64,000 bases of DNA from Arbacia lixula (Eukaryota > Echinodermata > Echinoidea > Arbacioida > Arbaciidae), in contig OZ022588.1 of NCBI GenBank assembly GCA_963669155.1, positions 22,774,071-22,838,070 on the forward strand. The letters are read 5' to 3'. How positions within the stretch are numbered: the stretch's first letter is position 1; each line of letters opens with the position of its first letter. The position numbers and the translations under genes are program-made. The notes below the pieces were generated by a model. That model was not told the DNA's origin, ran no database searches, and saw nothing but the letters and a program-made list of their open reading frames with translations. Shown here piece after piece: positions 23,498-35,900 of this stretch.

Positions 23498-26430
23498 CTC
23501 TCTCATAGGACTTGAAGGATGAGGTGGCTTCTTCCAGAGGTCATCGCGCTGACGAGCACTGCAAGAAGCAGAAGAGGACCAAGTGGTGGAAGACGCTGAA
23601 TTGCATGTGCTGCTTTGGAAGGAAGCACCGGAGAGTTGGCGTGGCTCCCATCGAGGTACTTGCACTGGTTTCATAATCTCAAGCAAGCTTTATTAGTGAT
23701 TTCATTGAGTATTTACATGTTACATGACATGTTTCACTAGCTGTGGAAATATTTGATGACTCGTTGAAATATCTTGTTATTTCCTTACAATGTTGAATTC
23801 TTTGAATGAGACTAATCCACAGCGCGGAGATCATATAATCATTTGAATATGCCTATGTATATATTTCTCAAATCTTGGGCCAATGCCATTCCATATTCAA
23901 TACTGCACACAAAAAACATAATTATGCGATTTTTTTTTCAATCAATGATACGCTATAAACCTAGCCTTTTGTTACGCTGACAAAATCTAAAAGGGACCCT
24001 TTGAAAATTTGTCCGCATAACGAAAAGTACATTTTATCTTTGTCAACATTGTCAAACCATTCAGTTGACTGAGGCTGAGGATGACGTCAGCCGTCAACTT
24101 CTTGATAACAAGGCTGCACAGGATGCCATCATTAGGTAAGCAACCACAACTATCATGATTTTAACATATTTTAACGGAATCTGACTATGATTACATCATG
24201 CTTCGGTTCACGGAAACTGATCCGGAGAGAAGACCTGTGAGGGATGATGTTGGAATCGGAAGGGGTGCTGAGTAAGGAGTCATGACTACTTAGTTTGGTC
24301 CTGTGATGTTTTATATCTAAATAAAGACTGCTCATGGCAGACAATAAGTGCGGTCTTTATGAGCAGATGGTCTTTATGTACAGGTCAAGTGAATACATGT
24401 TGCCATGGCATACATTGTCCCAGAAAAAACAACATATAAGGTCTCTCTAATCAGGTGTCAATATATATCATCGGAATAATTCTCATTCTTTATTTGCTGC
24501 CCCTCTCCAGCTCCTTGCAGACGGATAAAGTCATCCTCAATGCTGCGATCGCCAACCTCAAGGTGCGCAGCGAAAAGGCCGAGAGGATGGCCCAGGAGGT
24601 GACAGTGAGGGCGGAGGAGATGGCGAGACAGACCAAGAATCTCACAAGGACTATCACAAAGCTGAGAGCGGATAGTGCAGAACAGGCCAATGAGATCGAC
24701 CGACTCAATGGAGTCATTGAGCAGTAAGTCCGTTTAAAGAAAAACTTTTCAATAATTCCTCTTCATGGAGATATCACGCTGTTACAATGCCCATCAACGT
24801 CTACATTTCTTGTTGCTGTTGTTGTTACTACTACCATGTGGTTTAGATTTTGCTTTGCAACTAATATCGTCAGTTAAGCGTAAGGATTCTAGTAATAACG
24901 ATTGTGGACTCCGCAGACTCAAAGAATAACCGTTCTGCCGTCACCATTGGTCTGGATCTCGTTTGATTTCGACTAGTTAAAAAGTTCGCGCTGATTCTTT
25001 CCTCCAATAATGTGACCAGCAGTTACAGCAGAACGACTCTGCCAGGATTATCGGTTCTGTAAACTTTAGCACCAGCCTTTGTGAGCCTGTCATATGAATA
25101 TTACCCATGTGTTCTCTTTTCCCTACGCAGATTCAAGGAGCAGACTAAAACCATTTTGCTTGAGGAGTCTATGGCCAACGTTGACAGGACAACGATCGTG
25201 GCTCTCGGATCCATGCAGCCAGAGGAGCTCAACCCCCTGGACATGATGGCATTCGACAATACCACAGCGTCCAACGGAAAGCTTTTCTTGGACGAGATCG
25301 GGGCGGGCGGGTTCGGAGTGGTGATGATTGGTCGCCTCAAGGGCCGGGAGAACCCGGTAGCCATCAAGAGACCAACCAAACTGGAGGGTAGACCTCAGGA
25401 GGAACTGGAGAGAATCAGGAAGAGAAACACCCTGCTGTTTGAGAAGGAAGCCTTGGCCGGTCAGCTCCTGTCCAATTCTCCTTTCTTTCCTGAGATGATC
25501 GGCATGGTCATGATCGGCGGAGATCATTGCATCGTTACCAGCTTCATCGGTGATAGGTCAAGCGGAAAGGTGTACGAGCTATTTGATGCGATCACCGCCC
25601 CGGACCCTTACCCCAAGATGCCTGATTGGAACATGGTAGCGATTTGTGAGGATGTAATCAGGGGTGTAGACGAGATGCATCGCCTGAACTTCCTGCACAA
25701 CGATGTAAAGGACGACAATGTCCTGTTGGAATACAGCCGTGGTCGATGGCGAGGCTTCCTCATTGACCTCGGTCTGGTGAGCACCATGGTACACCCTTTC
25801 TTCGCGGAGTATAGGGAATCGCAGAAGGAGCAAAGGAAGCAGGGCGATGACGACTTCGCTCATGTGGCCCCAGAGGTTATGCAGGGTGGTCTGACTTCTG
25901 TGGCCAGTGACGTCTTCGCTGTAGGAATCATCCTGAAGTTTGTTGCAGAGTTCATCGGTGAGGGCGGCCTACAAGATCTGGCCCAGGTCTGCATCAAGGA
26001 AGACCCGGATAATAGACCACGTCACGTCATTGACATCTTTCCTGACGTAGTAGACATCCGGGAAAGGCTCTTGGCAGCAAATGAGTATGACGAAACGGAA
26101 GAGCAGGAAGATGAAGATGAAGGAGAGGAAGACGGGGAAGAAGAAGAAGGAGGGGATGAAGAAGAAGAAGAGGAGGAAGAAGAAGAGAACGACGATAACG
26201 AAGAGGAGGGAATTGAGGACGAGGTAGAAGGGGAGGAGGACGTCGGTGAGGTAGCGCGAGAGGAAGAAGAAGACCGAGAGGGGGGAATGGTTGTTCCAGA
26301 AGGAAGGGAACCAGCAGCCGAGGAAGATGAGCAAGATGAAGAGGACGATGGAATGGATGAAAGAGTGGAAGTGCAAGGTCAAGCAGCGAAGATCTTGGGA
26401 GCAGGTAGAGGGAAACGAGGAGATGGCTGA
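22257..26430 (+). CDS. Coiled-coil protein kinase with acidic tail, array copy 3
   Basis: Exons 22257-22448, 23008-23181, 23509-23655, 24065-24135, 24511-24723 and 25131-26430; 698 aa. Exon 1 is 6 nt longer than in copy 1 because of a Thr-Val insertion (FTVTEV), shared only with copy 5. Exon 4 has LLDNK for LLENK. Kinase motifs are intact, with a substitution in the RP segment near the domain end (DPDNRP for DPDDRP) and REN for REH before the VAIK lysine. The tail is broken by Gly (DGEEEEGGDEEE), a pattern close to copy 4. The intron before exon 3 carries a long (CT)n tract that merges with the polypyrimidine stretch of its acceptor. Confidence 0.85.
23449..23491. repeat. (CT)n tract before exon 3, copy 3
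   Basis: About 21 CT units immediately upstream of the TTTCCCCTCTCTCATAG acceptor. The other copies have much shorter, mixed CT/TTC sequence here. Confidence 0.9.
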
Positions 26431-27590
26431 GGAGGGGAAATGGAAGAAAGGGGAAGAGGAAGAGGAGGAAAATAGAAACGAGGAAGAAATAACACAGGCA
26501 ACAAATCATGACGGGTTGGCAAAAAAGGAGAAGAAGACGGACGGTGAGGATTGAAAAGAAATGACATGAGAAGTTAAACAGGAAAGACAGACACCGAAGC
26601 TCACACCTCCTCCCATCATGCCCTTCCTCTCGAGCTGCAGCTCAGTTTGTCCCCCATAATAGGTCCAGTGAGGGACAGGCGAACTGACCTTGACGCCTTC
26701 GAAACGGAGGAACTCAGTACGCGCTAGCCCGCCCACCCTCTGTACCACATCAGTCACCTGCCATGCACCACATCGCGGGAATAAGGTTCTTCAATTTCTT
26801 CTGCGTGCACATAGGCAGCTAGAAGCGAAGCGGAAGTGGACATGCTCACAGCCGATATGGAAAGTATCGTATACCTCATGAAGACACGGACACTATTAGA
26901 GCTGAAGACGGCAACACAAACGCTTCAACCGTCTACCATTTGAATATCAATGAAGCACGATACCAGCTTATTTACGGTCAACCTCAACGGGTCTTCAACC
27001 ATATCCATAACGATACTTACTTGATCGCCACTATCTGCAATGACAACCTGCGCCTCCTTATAACAAACCACCCATGACATTCACCACGTCTACGGCTACC
27101 GACCTTCATAGAACAGCCATAGACATGCTGCTTGAGCTACAACTGTACGTCCACTGCATCGACTGGTATCACGCCCACCGACCTTCATAGAAAGTAGTCA
27201 CAGACATACCGAAGATACAACTAAACATGCACTCCGTCGGCTGGCTGGCTCAAGACAGCGTTGTCCCCTAACCTGACGCCATTATTTCCTGTCGGCATGC
27301 TGTAGTTCTCCGCAACTTCAGTTTTTCCTCGTGCTTGGGGCGTGGACCTAAAACGCCATGCTTGGGGCGTGGACCTAAAACGTCATGCTTGGTGCGTGGA
27401 AAGCCAAGTAGGAGCGGGACACCGCCCCCCCCCCCCACCCCCTTCCCTACCAGCCACTCCCTCTCAAAAACAAGCAGAAAGAGGACATCATCGGAAAAAG
27501 TTACGAACCAGCAAAATCACAAAAGCATGATAAGGAACATGACCTAAAACCTAAAATCGAATAAAAACATTCTGACAATTAGCCTTATTA
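26431..27590 (+). other. 3' flank / probable 3'UTR of copy 3
   Basis: AATAAA at 27560-27565, about 1.13 kb after the stop. The early AATAAA of copies 1 and 2 is absent. It has a 2.8-unit 27-bp minisatellite (27332-27407) and a C-rich tract near 27426-27450. Confidence 0.5.
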
Positions 27591-28633
27591 CTGTAACTGG
27601 GGGAGCCGTATATATCATCATGACAACACGTGCTGACCATATCGACAGCAATGGTCAATGTGGACGTTAAGATTTGATGAGATAGACCAAATGATAGACC
27701 ACAATACACATGAAAGAGAAGACGCGATAGTAACAAAGGACAATCACGATAATAAAGAAGCTATAACACGATAACAGGAATTACGATACAGTCAATTGAA
27801 CTTATGACACATCTAAGTCATGATATGTGGAAACGATATGCTTCTAACTTGAGCGAGTTTGTGAGAGGATGAATGGGAGATTGAGTGAGATAGGGTGTGG
27901 GTGAGTGTCCAGGAATGAGTAAAATAGAGTGTGGAAATTGATATTATGAAAGCATGAAGATAGAAGCAGAAAATTGCGCCTGTGACCTGACAGCCTTGCG
28001 ACCAAAGTTGTCAATTTGCCTCCTAAAATGTAAACCTTCGTATTATTAAAACACAAACTTTGTTTTGCTTTGCTTCTCAGATTGTTTGCTTGTAATAAGA
28101 GTAGCTTCATTTAGAGATTGAAATAGCCCTTTAAAGATAAATCTCTTTGATCATGACAATTTCTTCCAAGTATTCGTCCACACAATACAAGCAGTATAAC
28201 AAGTCAAACACATCTGCTAAGGAAAATATAAGAAGCCGTAGACCTTATTAGCCTCTATGGACAAGAGGTCTTTAAAGACCCCGGTCATAGATGGTTTGAA
28301 CCCTTGCTTTATTTCAACATGAATTCACACAAATTCCACAGTAGCAACTTGTCTGGCCAACAAAGGGTTAATTGTATGTAAACTACGCTAAAATCAAGGA
28401 TTCGCGTTGAGTGACAATTACAGGCAAGGGGGTCATAATAAGTTTGACTACAACACATATGAATATTTAAAAAAATGACTACATGCGCATGAAAAACATG
28501 TACCGGTACCAATGCATATCACAAGAATTATTTTAGATCATAATGTCACAATGAAGCTTAGCTTAATTTTGATTAAGCACATAAGAGAGAATTTTTAAAT
28601 GGAGCCGAAAGAGACAGTAAGAAAGAGACACGT

Positions 28634-28698
<65 letters not shown>

Positions 28699-29555
28699 GA
28701 GAGAGAGAGAGGGCGAGAGAGAGAGAGAGGGGTGAGGCGAGTGAGATAGAAAGAGTGTGAAAATGGTAAAGAGAGAGAGAAGAGATACAGAGATGAGGAA
28801 GAGAAAGAGTGGGAGGGACCTAGAGAGAGAGAGAGATGGAAAGAGTGTGAAAAGCGTAAAGAAAGATCGGAGATATAGAGATGAGGAAGAGTAAGAGCGG
28901 GAGAAAGCGGGAGAGAGTACTGCATACTGGAATGTCAGGAAAATGAATACATTTATTAACCTATACCTTAGTCTAGAGTACTACACCTGGGAAAAGGATG
29001 GATTGAGAAAGACAAAGTTGACTGAAATACTAGTCCATGTGAGTATCTATCATTAAGTAGTGGCCACGCCCACTAACAGTGAGGATGTACCAGTACAGTA
29101 CACGTAGCTCAAGCTAGCTCTGCGTAGCGCTTCTCCCTATCTGGCCGCTCCTGCCCAAGACAGGCGGCGCAAGCTTGCCAGCACCTACTTCGGATATACA
29201 TCAATTGTAAGCATGTTTCCATCAATCATTGAAATAATATTTTACATGTCTTAATAACTACTTTATGTGATGAATGTAACGTTTTTATCATTTTAATGAA
29301 TAAAATGATGAATATGGGTAACATGTTGATGTGCCTGTCGTCTTTCATTAGCTTTAAAACCTTGTCCACTTTTAGATTTTTACTACCAGTACAATGCGTG
29401 GATCTCTCACGGCGTAACCATAGTAACGCGAAGCATCGATGGCTACGAGAATAGTCCAGTTAGCTATACCCTGCCTTGTGAAAAACGTTTAGTTATTTGC
29501 ACTTGGTTGAAATGAACTGGGCATACAAAGAGAGAGTGTGTATGATTATGTGTTT

Positions 29556-29588
<33 letters not shown>

Positions 29589-29717
29589 CAGAGTGAGAGG
29601 GAAAGAGGGAGGAAGGAGAGAATGAAAGAGCGATAAGGATGGAGATGAAGCGAGAAAGAAAGAATGTGTGTGTGTGTGTGCGTGCGTGTGTGTATGTGTG
29701 TGTGTGTGTATGTGTAG

Positions 29718-30575
29718 ATAATTGTAGATAAGGGTCATATAAAGCCTGTGGCACATTTTCAAAGCTTAGGTATTAAAGGGTGTGGCATGCTTAGGATACT
29801 TGATATTTACAATGCTATGCCAATGAGCTGAAAGGAGGTTTCATCATCGGTCAAATTTCAGCAAGTGATCTTTTAAATTTCACCATCATTTTGAATATTT
29901 CTGGGCTGGCAACTAGCTTTCAGAGCTTAAAATCGAGGAAAATTTATGATATTTTTGTCAAGGATTTACAAGAGTCTTATAGCTTGCAAATTAGGGACGG
30001 TCTGAACAAATTTAATTTTACAAGCAAATGAATGTTTATTTTATTATACCAAGGAGCGCCACTCTTGTCAGTAAACAAAGAGAATTTCAGTTCAAGTTAC
30101 TGCATGGTGTTATGTACACTAAGGAACATCTTCTGAAGTTTGGATTTGTGGGGGACAATTTATGCTCCTTTTGCAATAAAGAACCTGAAACGTATCCACA
30201 CTTATTACTACATTGTGCGAAGGTTAAACAGTTATGGCAATATATTAATGAACATTTCAAATTAGTTGATATAAGAAACATGGAGTGGCAAGACATATTT
30301 TTGGGGTTGTCAGGTAACTCGAATAAGATCAAATGTGTGAATGCACTCATAATTTTACTGAAATATACCATTTTTATGTGTAGAACAAGCAACTTACCTC
30401 CCAGGGTTAAGATATCTCAAATCATAAGGGATTTTATAGAGGAGGGGAAGAATTTGGCAATTAAAGCCGGTAGATTGCAGATCCACCTACAGAAATGAGA
30501 AACTTTACAAATTGAGTTCTGATAACATTGCAGTTCAAATTTGAATGAGAAGAAATAGCACATAGGCTTAGAGTG

Positions 30576-30617
<42 letters not shown>

Positions 30618-31074
30618 ATGTCTGGGTATGTGTGTGTATGTGTGTATGTCTAGGTGAGTGTGTGTGTTTGTGTGTGAGTATGTATGTGAGTGTGTATGTG
30701 TGTGTGTGTGTGTAGGGGTGGGGGTGGACTTACATGTTTTTATGTGGGGTATATTTATATGTTCGGGGGGGGGGTATCAGAAAAGAATTCATTCTTATGT
30801 ATTATGGAATTGCTTTATTATCACTACTATTATACATTTCTTTTAGCATTATTATTATTGATCTATTTAAGAGGAATATAATTTATAAGTTGCATATTCA
30901 GGTAGAATATGGCACATATATATTGTATTTATATACAAGTGGTACAACATGCTTTATTGTGTTTATCGAAAAAATAGAAATATTACGTTTATTGATTTGT
31001 AATTCTATGTTATAAAATGAAATTGTTTATTTCATTATGTGAATGAAATCAAATAAAGGATATTGAAAAAAAAA
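29718..31074 (+). mobile_element. 5'-truncated non-LTR retrotransposon (LINE)
   Basis: The insert interrupts the GT-rich spacer and is absent from other spacers. It ends in AATAAA (31052-31057) and a short poly-A (31066-31074), as expected of a LINE 3' end. Its coding part contains a reverse-transcriptase C-terminal zinc-binding motif (CX2C...HX4C). The 3' region has an internal (GT)n tract (about 30575-30715). The clade (L1-like) is inference. Confidence 0.75.
29807..30498 (+). pseudogene. LINE ORF2 C-terminal fragment, broken
   Basis: The frame is open from about 29807 but interrupted by an in-frame TGA at 30025-30027, then open from the ATG at 30028 to the stop at 30496-30498. The downstream 156-residue piece has the motif CSFCNKEP...HLLLHC near residues 47-64, followed by a Trp/aromatic segment, typical of the zf-RVT region at the end of many LINE ORF2 proteins. 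The catalytic reverse-transcriptase core is missing, so the copy is dead. Confidence 0.7.
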
Positions 31075-31075
31075 T

Positions 31076-31077
<2 letters not shown>

Positions 31078-31162
<85 letters not shown>
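31078..31162. repeat. (GT)n microsatellite
   Basis: About 42 uninterrupted GT units immediately right of the LINE poly-A end. Confidence 0.95.
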
Positions 31163-31163
<1 letters not shown>

Positions 31164-31474
31164 GCGAGGGGGAGAGAAGGAAAAAGAGGGAAAGGGGGTG
31201 GGACGGATAGAGGGAGGACGGGAGGAGGGGGATAATGCTTGATTTGTCTTTTTTTATTTGTGGGTGTTCTGGTGGCTCAGTAAAAATTATAGTAAATAAA
31301 GCAAAATGTCAGACAAGACAGTGATGGCAGTGAACAAAGAACAGTGAGGTGGTAAGAGAGAAAACAGAACGGATTATGACGACTTTTCCTTCCATAGATG
31401 ACATAACAATGCCAGCATTAACAGTTTCAACCATCTTTTAAATTAAACTTTATCCACATAACCTTCTTGCCCGC

Positions 31475-31543
<69 letters not shown>

Positions 31544-31557
31544 AGGGCGGAATTAGT

Positions 31558-31597
<40 letters not shown>

Positions 31598-32254
31598 TGA
31601 AGAGAAAGAGAGAGAGGGGGAGAGAGAGAGAGAGAAAGAAAGAAGGGGATAAGGGTGGGGTGGCGCAAACCCATAGCCTTTCCAAGACAACATATATCAT
31701 TTCACATTCAGTGCGTACTAGTAGTTAGTATTATCCTTACCCAATGTTTAGCATGATTATTATGAAAGTGACTATAATTATTTATTAAACATTATTAAAG
31801 ATAACAGTGATAATGATCCTATAAATATGATTATATCATCACACAAATGATGATAATAAATAGCAATGATCGATATATTTTGTATAAACATTCAAACAGG
31901 TGATTAAGATATTATGGTGATCACTACATTTTTAAGGAAAATTGTCACAAATATTTGCAGTCATGAGGAAATTGTTTATTATCATTTTAAAATTTGATCT
32001 GACTTCGATAATCCACAATATAATCACTTTAATCAGAAAATGGTCAATGCAATTTTACACCAGAAAATGTCTACCGACATACAGTAACAAATGTTGTGAT
32101 CATAAGGACAGTAATATATTATGCGCATGTGTAAGTATTACAGTCAACGTAGTATTGATGAAATACAAGAGTCCATTTGAGTATTGGGGACAATGAAATT
32201 ATCAATGTATTCTTTCACTTGATGTCAATACACAGAAAATGCCGCGCCGATAAA

Positions 32255-32499
32255 TACGAGACGATCAATGATTGGAGCAAAGTTTCTGATTATGACGTCA
32301 TGCCCTGGTTACGCCGCACACACATGCGTGCGCACTGGTCAATGTTACTACGCACGGTTGTATGCAGCATACCGGTATTGTAGTGTTGGCTACTATTTGC
32401 GACTGACGGATCTTCTTGTTCTTGTTCAGTTTTGCTACTTTTTTGGCGAAAATTCGGTGTAATTTCGAAATCTCGGTGGGATATCTATCGAACATTGCA
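32255..32499 (+). promoter_or_regulatory. Promoter and predicted 5'UTR exon, copy 4
   Basis: CRE palindrome at 32293-32300 and donor GTAAGT at 32500 are intact, so this copy may still be transcribed despite its coding damage. Confidence 0.55.
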
Positions 32500-32972
32500 G
32501 TAAGTTCATGCATAGTTAGTAACGTTATATTTTGTTTTCAATAAAATGGCAAAATACGAGATTTAATCACTACTTATTTCTTCGCATTGACACAAAAGAT
32601 TGCATGCAACACATGCACGGATTACTTTTAAGCAAACCTACGATTCGCTTCAAATTATTATGAAAGATTAATGCAATAGTTTGACAAATAAATGTTTGTT
32701 ATCTTTGTGAATTCAATTGATTTCAGAAATCTTACCAGTCATTTGTAATCACATTCTAGATAAAACATGTTACACATTAGCATACTCGAAGTTTACATTC
32801 ATGTGTTCCATATAATAAAGTTTATGAGTGATGACTTAGGTCTCTTATTTAGGTCAGGTGTTCGCAGACTACATGGAATATGATTCTTTGCTACCAGACT
32901 CTTGACCAAGTCCTTGTATACATCAAGTGAGCACTGCATTGTTTTCTTTATTGTCTTTTCGTTTTTATAGCA

Positions 32973-35900
32973 ATGGAGGATAAATCAGCCGTTACTTCAG
33001 CTGAGCTACCCTCGCACCAGCAGCAGCGTAGCAAGCCAGGCACGACCTTCACAGCCCGGGGCGGGCCCGGCGGCCAGCACGGGCAGCGTGCCGCTGATGA
33101 GATGCGTGCTGCTTTCACAGAGGTCACAGTCCAGATTAGCCGGGGAGATGTGAAGGTAGGTCTTAGCTTAACCCTTTGTGTGCCAGATAAAATGACGTTC
33201 TATAGAATTTATGTGTATCACTTGCGAAAAAATGTACATGTGGAAAACAAAGGGCTAAGAACTCTCGGAGTCAAAAATGAAGAGAGGAAGAAAGGCGGGA
33301 AAGTGGTATTAAGGGGTGGAAGAAGAAGGGCAGAAAAAATAATAAGGTAAATACAGAAATAATCTGTTTCCTCTGTCAGTAACACTGCTGATTATTTTGA
33401 TGACGCACTGATGTTGATTTGGGTGATGATGACACCTGGTCTTGACAGTGTGTACGAGTATGATGATAAAGATGCTCATCCAGATGATTGTAACGATGGT
33501 GACGACGACGACGATGATGATAACGGTGATGATGATGCTCATGATGGTGACGATAGACATAATTATTAGGACGATGAGGAGGTTAACAAATTAATGATGA
33601 TGTAAAAGATGATAATGGTGATGATTTATCACAATGCTGCTGATGATGACGCCAACCGACATTTCGTGTCGTGAATTGTATTTTGATTCTAATGAATTGT
33701 TATATTATTAATAGATTTAACTTAGATACTCATCCATATGGTTGTAACTATGATGATGATGGTAACATTGATGGTGGTGATGATGTTGATGACGATAGAA
33801 ATAATGATTATGACGATGATGAGGTTGACAAAGTTGATGATGTGAAAAATGATAATGCTGATGATTTATCACAATGATGCTGATAATAACGCCAACCGAC
33901 AATTCGTGTGGAATGTATATTGATTAGATTGAATTGTTTTATCATTGTGTCAAAGACGTGCGTGTTGTAGTAACGTGTAACATCTGTTTTAAAGGATTTC
34001 CATGCCCTCGTGCGGGCTGCTCAAACTCTGACGGGAACCAGCTGATGTTCCTGCCGGAGCTCTGGCGGAGAGTCTCGTGACTGCTTGGGAGAAGCAGCAG
34101 GAGGAGGCTCGTAGGATGATGGCACAAATCAGCCGAGAGAAGGAGGAAGCCTTGAAGTCTCTCCAGGTATGAAAGGAGAAAAAAAACATCCCACTTTTAT
34201 CTGCGCATTAATTTTACTCCCCAAGATAGAATAACAATACAAAAAAAATGATAATTAATAATCATAGTTTCATCGTCGGTCTGTGCTTTGGCCTTATGGC
34301 AAGGAAATGCCAAATGCAAATACGATTTTCAGTAAAACTTGAACTTAGGAATCGATCTTTGATATCAATAAATCTAAAAGAATATGATACTTATAACACA
34401 TGAAACTTTACCTTTCCCTTCCCCCATCTTTTTCTCTCTTTCCTCTCTATCGTAGGACTTGAAGGATGAGGTGGCTTCCTCCAAAGGTCATCGCGCTGAC
34501 GAGCACTGCAAGAAGCAGAAGAGGACCAAGTGGTGGAAGACACTGAATTGCATGTGCTGCTTTGGAAGGAAGCACCGGAGAGTTGGCGTGGCCTCCATCG
34601 AGGTACTTGAACTAATTTCATAATCTCAAGCAAGCGTTATTAGTGATTTCATTGAGTATTTTGTTTACATCCATGTTACATGACTTGTATCACAATCTAT
34701 GGAACTATTTGACGACTCGTTACAATATGCTGCTATTGCCTTACCATCATGTTTAATTCTTTGAATAAGATTATTCCAAAACGTGGAGGCATAGTCAAAT
34801 ACTAATTTTGAATATAAATGTGTGTATATTTCTCAATTATTGTACCCATGCCATACCATATTCAACACCTCACAAAAAACCCACATAATTATGTGAATTA
34901 TTCAATACGCTATAAACATGATCTTTTGTTTCGCGGACAAAATTTAAATGTGTTTAAATACGTATGCATTAACGATGCTATGAGAAATGTACATCTTTGT
35001 CAACATTGTCAAACCATTCAGTTGACTGAGGCTGAGGATGACGTCAGCCGTCAAGTTCTTGAGAACAAGGCTGCACAGGATGCCATCATTAGGTAAGCAA
35101 CCACAATTATCATGAATTGAATTTATTTTAAAGGAATATGACTATGATTACATCATCATTGGCATGCTTCAGTTCACGGAAACTGATCCGGAGAGAAGAC
35201 CTGTGACGGATGATGTTGGAGGTGTAAGGGCAGTAGAGAAAGCTCAGGGAATCACGACTTCTTGTGATGTTTTATCTCTACATAAAGACCACTCACGGCA
35301 GACAATAAATGCGGTCTTTATGAGCAGATGGTCTTTATGTACAGGTTATGTGAATACATGTTTCCATGACAATATGTTATTCAAGTAAAACCAACATGTT
35401 GTCTTTCTAAGCAGGTGTCAATCTATTTCATCTGGGTAATTCTCATTCTTTATTTGCTGTCTCTCTTCAGCTCCTTGCAGACGGACAAAGTCATCCTCAA
35501 TGCTGCGATTGCCAACCTCAAGGCGCGCAGCGAAAAGGCCGAGAGGATGGCCCGGGAGGTGACAGTGAGGGCGGAGGAGATGGCGAGACAGACCAAGAAT
35601 CTTACAAGAACTATCACAAAGCTGAGAGCGGATAGTGCAGAACAGGCCAGTGAGATCGACCGACTCAATGGAGTCATTGAGCAGTAAGTCCGTTTAAAGA
35701 AAAACTTTTCAATAATTCCTACTTGAGAACTAATCCAGGCTTGTGACCTAATTTCATTGCTTTATGTCGCATTCCTCTTCATGGAGATATCACGCTGTTA
35801 CAATGCCCATCAACGTCTATATTTGTTGTTGCTGTTGTTGTTACTACTACCATGTGGTTTAGATTTTGTTTTGCATCTAGTTTAGCGTGATGATTCTATA

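Larger units (their letters stand above)
27591..32254. repeat. Spacer between kinase copies 3 and 4
   Basis: The first part (to about 28110) is virtually identical to the spacer after copy 6. It holds palindrome GGTCTTTAAAGACC at 28267-28280, GA tracts at about 28634-28733, (GT)n at about 29558-29587 and 29664-29716, a LINE remnant (about 29718-31074), (GT)n at 31078-31162, and GACA/GA tracts at about 31478-31640. The NRF1-like site is decayed (GCGCATGTGT, 32123-32132). Confidence 0.75.
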
